From the NCBI RefSeq assembly GCF_033807715.1, contig NC_084601.1, forward strand, positions 13,850,690 to 13,914,689: a DNA stretch of 64,000 nt. The letters are read 5' to 3'. Below, in pieces: positions 62,153 through 64,000 of this stretch. Source of the DNA: Cololabis saira. Taxonomy: Eukaryota > Chordata > Actinopteri > Beloniformes > Belonidae. Within the stretch, counting starts at the first letter, position 1. Every line of letters begins with the position of its first letter. The notes beneath the pieces are model-generated. The model worked only from the letters and a program-made list of their open reading frames with translations, searched no databases and was not told the DNA's origin. The translations under genes were made by a program, and so were the position numbers.

Positions 62153-62166
62153 GAATACACATTATA

Positions 62167-63550
62167 AAGGAAAATGTATTAATGAACTTCTAATCACCCA
62201 AAGCAACACAACTAAACATTGAAGTGTCGCATACAATAACTGAGATCCACATACTGTGATACCAGAGCTGCCAAGTGCTCAAATGGGCGACGAATGCAGC
62301 GACCAATCCATATGACGGTTGACTTTGGATAAAAAAAAAAACAAAAAAAACACAATGCAAGAAATGTAATGATCTTAGGTTGTGGTTCTAATCAACTGTA
62401 CCATATCCTACAAACTGGACCAAGTAGGGCTCTGTGCATCAGCTTTTGTGGGGGCACGGATGGCACAATATATAGGACTTTTTCTAAAAACATTTATTGA
62501 TAAGTCAAAGTCTTTCTAGGATAATAGAGTGGAAACCAGAGTCTTCATTTATATGTTAAGAAATGAAGCCCATATGACAAAAAGAACATGCATCCACCCA
62601 TCACCCAATCATCATCTATCCCCTCCTCTTCCTATTCAGGGTCACAGGGGTTTTTGGATCCCAAACCAGCTCTTTTCGGGAAAAGGTGGGAGTACACATT
62701 ATCAAGGGGGGTGAAGGAGGGGGTGAACCTGTTCATTAGTGTTGTGAATGATGATTTTGAACTTTTGCAATCAAGGGATGCAAAACTGTAGTCGTAACAG
62801 CAATGTGCAGAAAACTCTGCAGCCAAATTCTCCTGCCCAAAACCATCTGTTATATGTAAAACATGAACATAAAGTGTGACCACATAGCAATTTTTGTAAT
62901 TGTAATGACCAGGCATTAAAGCCCACAGACAGTAGCTCTTTCTGCAGTGTCTGTGGACACTGTCTTGCCATGGAAACGCACAGTTATTTGCTTTGATTTG
63001 CAACAGAAAAGCTTGTGGTGTATGGTGACTGTTAGAGAATGTTCTGTTTGGTTTTCTCCTGGCCAGTTTAAGTGTTAAAAGTGTCATTATTTAGCCTCTG
63101 AGGCCTCGAAGACAGTGCAAACAAGACTGTATGACCTTCTGTCAAGAGCCTCCGTTCTTCAGAAGCTCATTAAGGGCATCTATGAGGACAGCACATCAAT
63201 TGGTGGGGCCGTCTAGCTTCCTCTCCGTCTTTTTAAGCCTCACTAAAGCACTCGCCAGGCCGACTAACGGCAGAAATGGATTCAATTTAGAGCTGGAGTA
63301 GCCTTGAAAGAAGTCGCGCTGTGAGGTGGTGTAGGCGACTTATTAAAACAGCAGGAAAGGCCCTTGGACTTGGGCCAAATAGGATCTCACCCTGCCGAGC
63401 GCTGGCCGGATTTGGAGAAAGTTAAATGCACCTGTTATGATGCTTCTCTGGTTTTTTTTGTTTTGTTTTTTTTTCTGTGCCTGTAGAGAACGGTTTCAGT
63501 CTGACTGAAAGCCACTGACACTTTTCTGCAGCTGTAATTTAAAACCGACG
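62167..63550. other. Upstream region of ferd3l
   Basis: No gene before ferd3l. Two E-boxes, CACCTG at 63429-63434 and CAGCTG at 63529-63534, lie near the coding start. Patches at about 63100-63420 are less AT-rich and may be regulatory, but conservation cannot be judged here. Confidence 0.4.
63529..63534. promoter_or_regulatory. E-box just before the ferd3l start
   Basis: CAGCTG, the class preferred by many bHLH dimers, ends 16 bp before the ATG. It could be chance or allow auto- or cross-regulation. Confidence 0.3.
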
Positions 63551-64000
63551 ATGGAGATGCAAGGTTGCTTACAGGACTCCACGTTACTGAATTTTGTCAA
63601 TGATGATGGGAACCTGATGGCGTTTCCGCAAAAGTACAATTTAGGACCAAAACAGAAGGTGGATGATGATGCTCCATTATGTCCAAATACTCAGAAACGG
63701 ATCAGCGACTCTTTTTGGAGCCGAGAGCTTGAGGACGGCGCTGAGGATCATCTGGGCTCGCCACGGTTCTGCTGCGGGAGTCACAGCAAGGATAAACGGA
63801 GGAGGATCATCACCGTGGTGCAGCGACAGGCGGCCAACGTGCGGGAGAGAAAGAGGATGTTTAGTCTGAACGAGGCCTTTGATGAACTAAGGAGGAAAGT
63901 TCCCACGTTCGCCTATGAGAAGAGACTCTCCCGCATCGAGACGCTGCGCTTGGCCATCGTTTACATCTCCTTCATGACGGACCTGCTGGAGCACACCTGA
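63551..64000 (+). CDS. ferd3l: Fer3-like bHLH transcription factor, single exon
   Basis: A 149-residue protein, complete: the TGA is the last codon of the window. Residues about 91-146 form a basic helix-loop-helix domain. The basic region is [12 protein letters not shown], with the E of the NxRER pattern that contacts the E-box, helix 1 is [15 protein letters not shown], the loop is [10 protein letters not shown] and helix 2 is [18 protein letters not shown]. This agrees with mammalian FERD3L at nearly every position. PTF1A, the closest alternative, differs in helix 1 and the loop. The N-terminal 80 residues are divergent and lack the long acidic stretch of the human protein; the C-terminus ends just after helix 2. 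In mammals FERD3L is expressed in the ventral neural tube and acts as a bHLH regulator, probably with E-protein partners. The position next to polr1f supports orthology. Confidence 0.94.
   Translation: MEMQGCLQDSTLLNFVNDDGNLMAFPQKYNLGPKQKVDDDAPLCPNTQKRISDSFWSRELEDGAEDHLGSPRFCCGSHSKDKRRRIITVVQRQAANVRERKRMFSLNEAFDELRRKVPTFAYEKRLSRIETLRLAIVYISFMTDLLEHT

Overview
The window is vertebrate nuclear DNA, almost certainly from a teleost fish. It has intron-split genes with GT-AG splice sites and abundant AC, AT and CTGT microsatellites. Its repeats are typical of ray-finned fish: L2-like, L1-like and other non-LTR retrotransposons, Tc1-like elements, hAT, Harbinger-like and TTAA-target DNA transposons, and a tRNA-derived SINE. 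The species cannot be named from the sequence. Nothing here is bacterial or viral, and there is no CRISPR array.

Three protein-coding genes can be supported, all on the + strand. (1) tmem196, a small four-pass membrane protein, has five coding exons between 31696 and 39751. (2) polr1f (TWISTNB/RPA43), the RNA polymerase I subunit, has four coding exons between 43601 and 50114. (3) ferd3l, a single-exon bHLH transcription factor, lies at 63551-64000, and its stop codon is the last codon of the window. From memory, the same three genes lie side by side in the human TWIST1-FERD3L-TWISTNB-TMEM196-MACC1 segment of 7p21. This is therefore an old conserved gene block, and TWIST1 and HDAC9 orthologues would be expected just past the right edge.

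Region by region: 1-31 kb is a gene-poor flank upstream of tmem196. It is dominated by decayed transposons: a Tc1-like element split by a Harbinger-like element, several non-LTR fragments, two hAT elements with perfect 8-bp target duplications, a TTAA-target element, a second Tc1 relic, and a non-LTR retrotransposon interrupted by a MITE. 31.2-40.4 kb is tmem196. 40.4-43.4 kb is a short spacer with SINE copies. 43.4-50.5 kb is polr1f, whose introns 1 and 2 are largely nested transposons. 50.5-63.5 kb is the spacer to ferd3l, with AT microsatellites and one recent L1-type insertion.

The genes do not form an operon or a pathway. POLR1F works in ribosomal RNA transcription, FERD3L in neural patterning, and TMEM196 is poorly characterised. 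Their adjacency is a matter of conserved synteny and possibly shared regulatory landscape. No new multi-gene system was found. The points most worth a second look are a strong-context upstream ORF before polr1f, a MITE carrying a perfect RFX X-box, the layered transposon nests, CTCF-like motifs near gene ends and a perfect 23-bp hairpin in otherwise unremarkable DNA.
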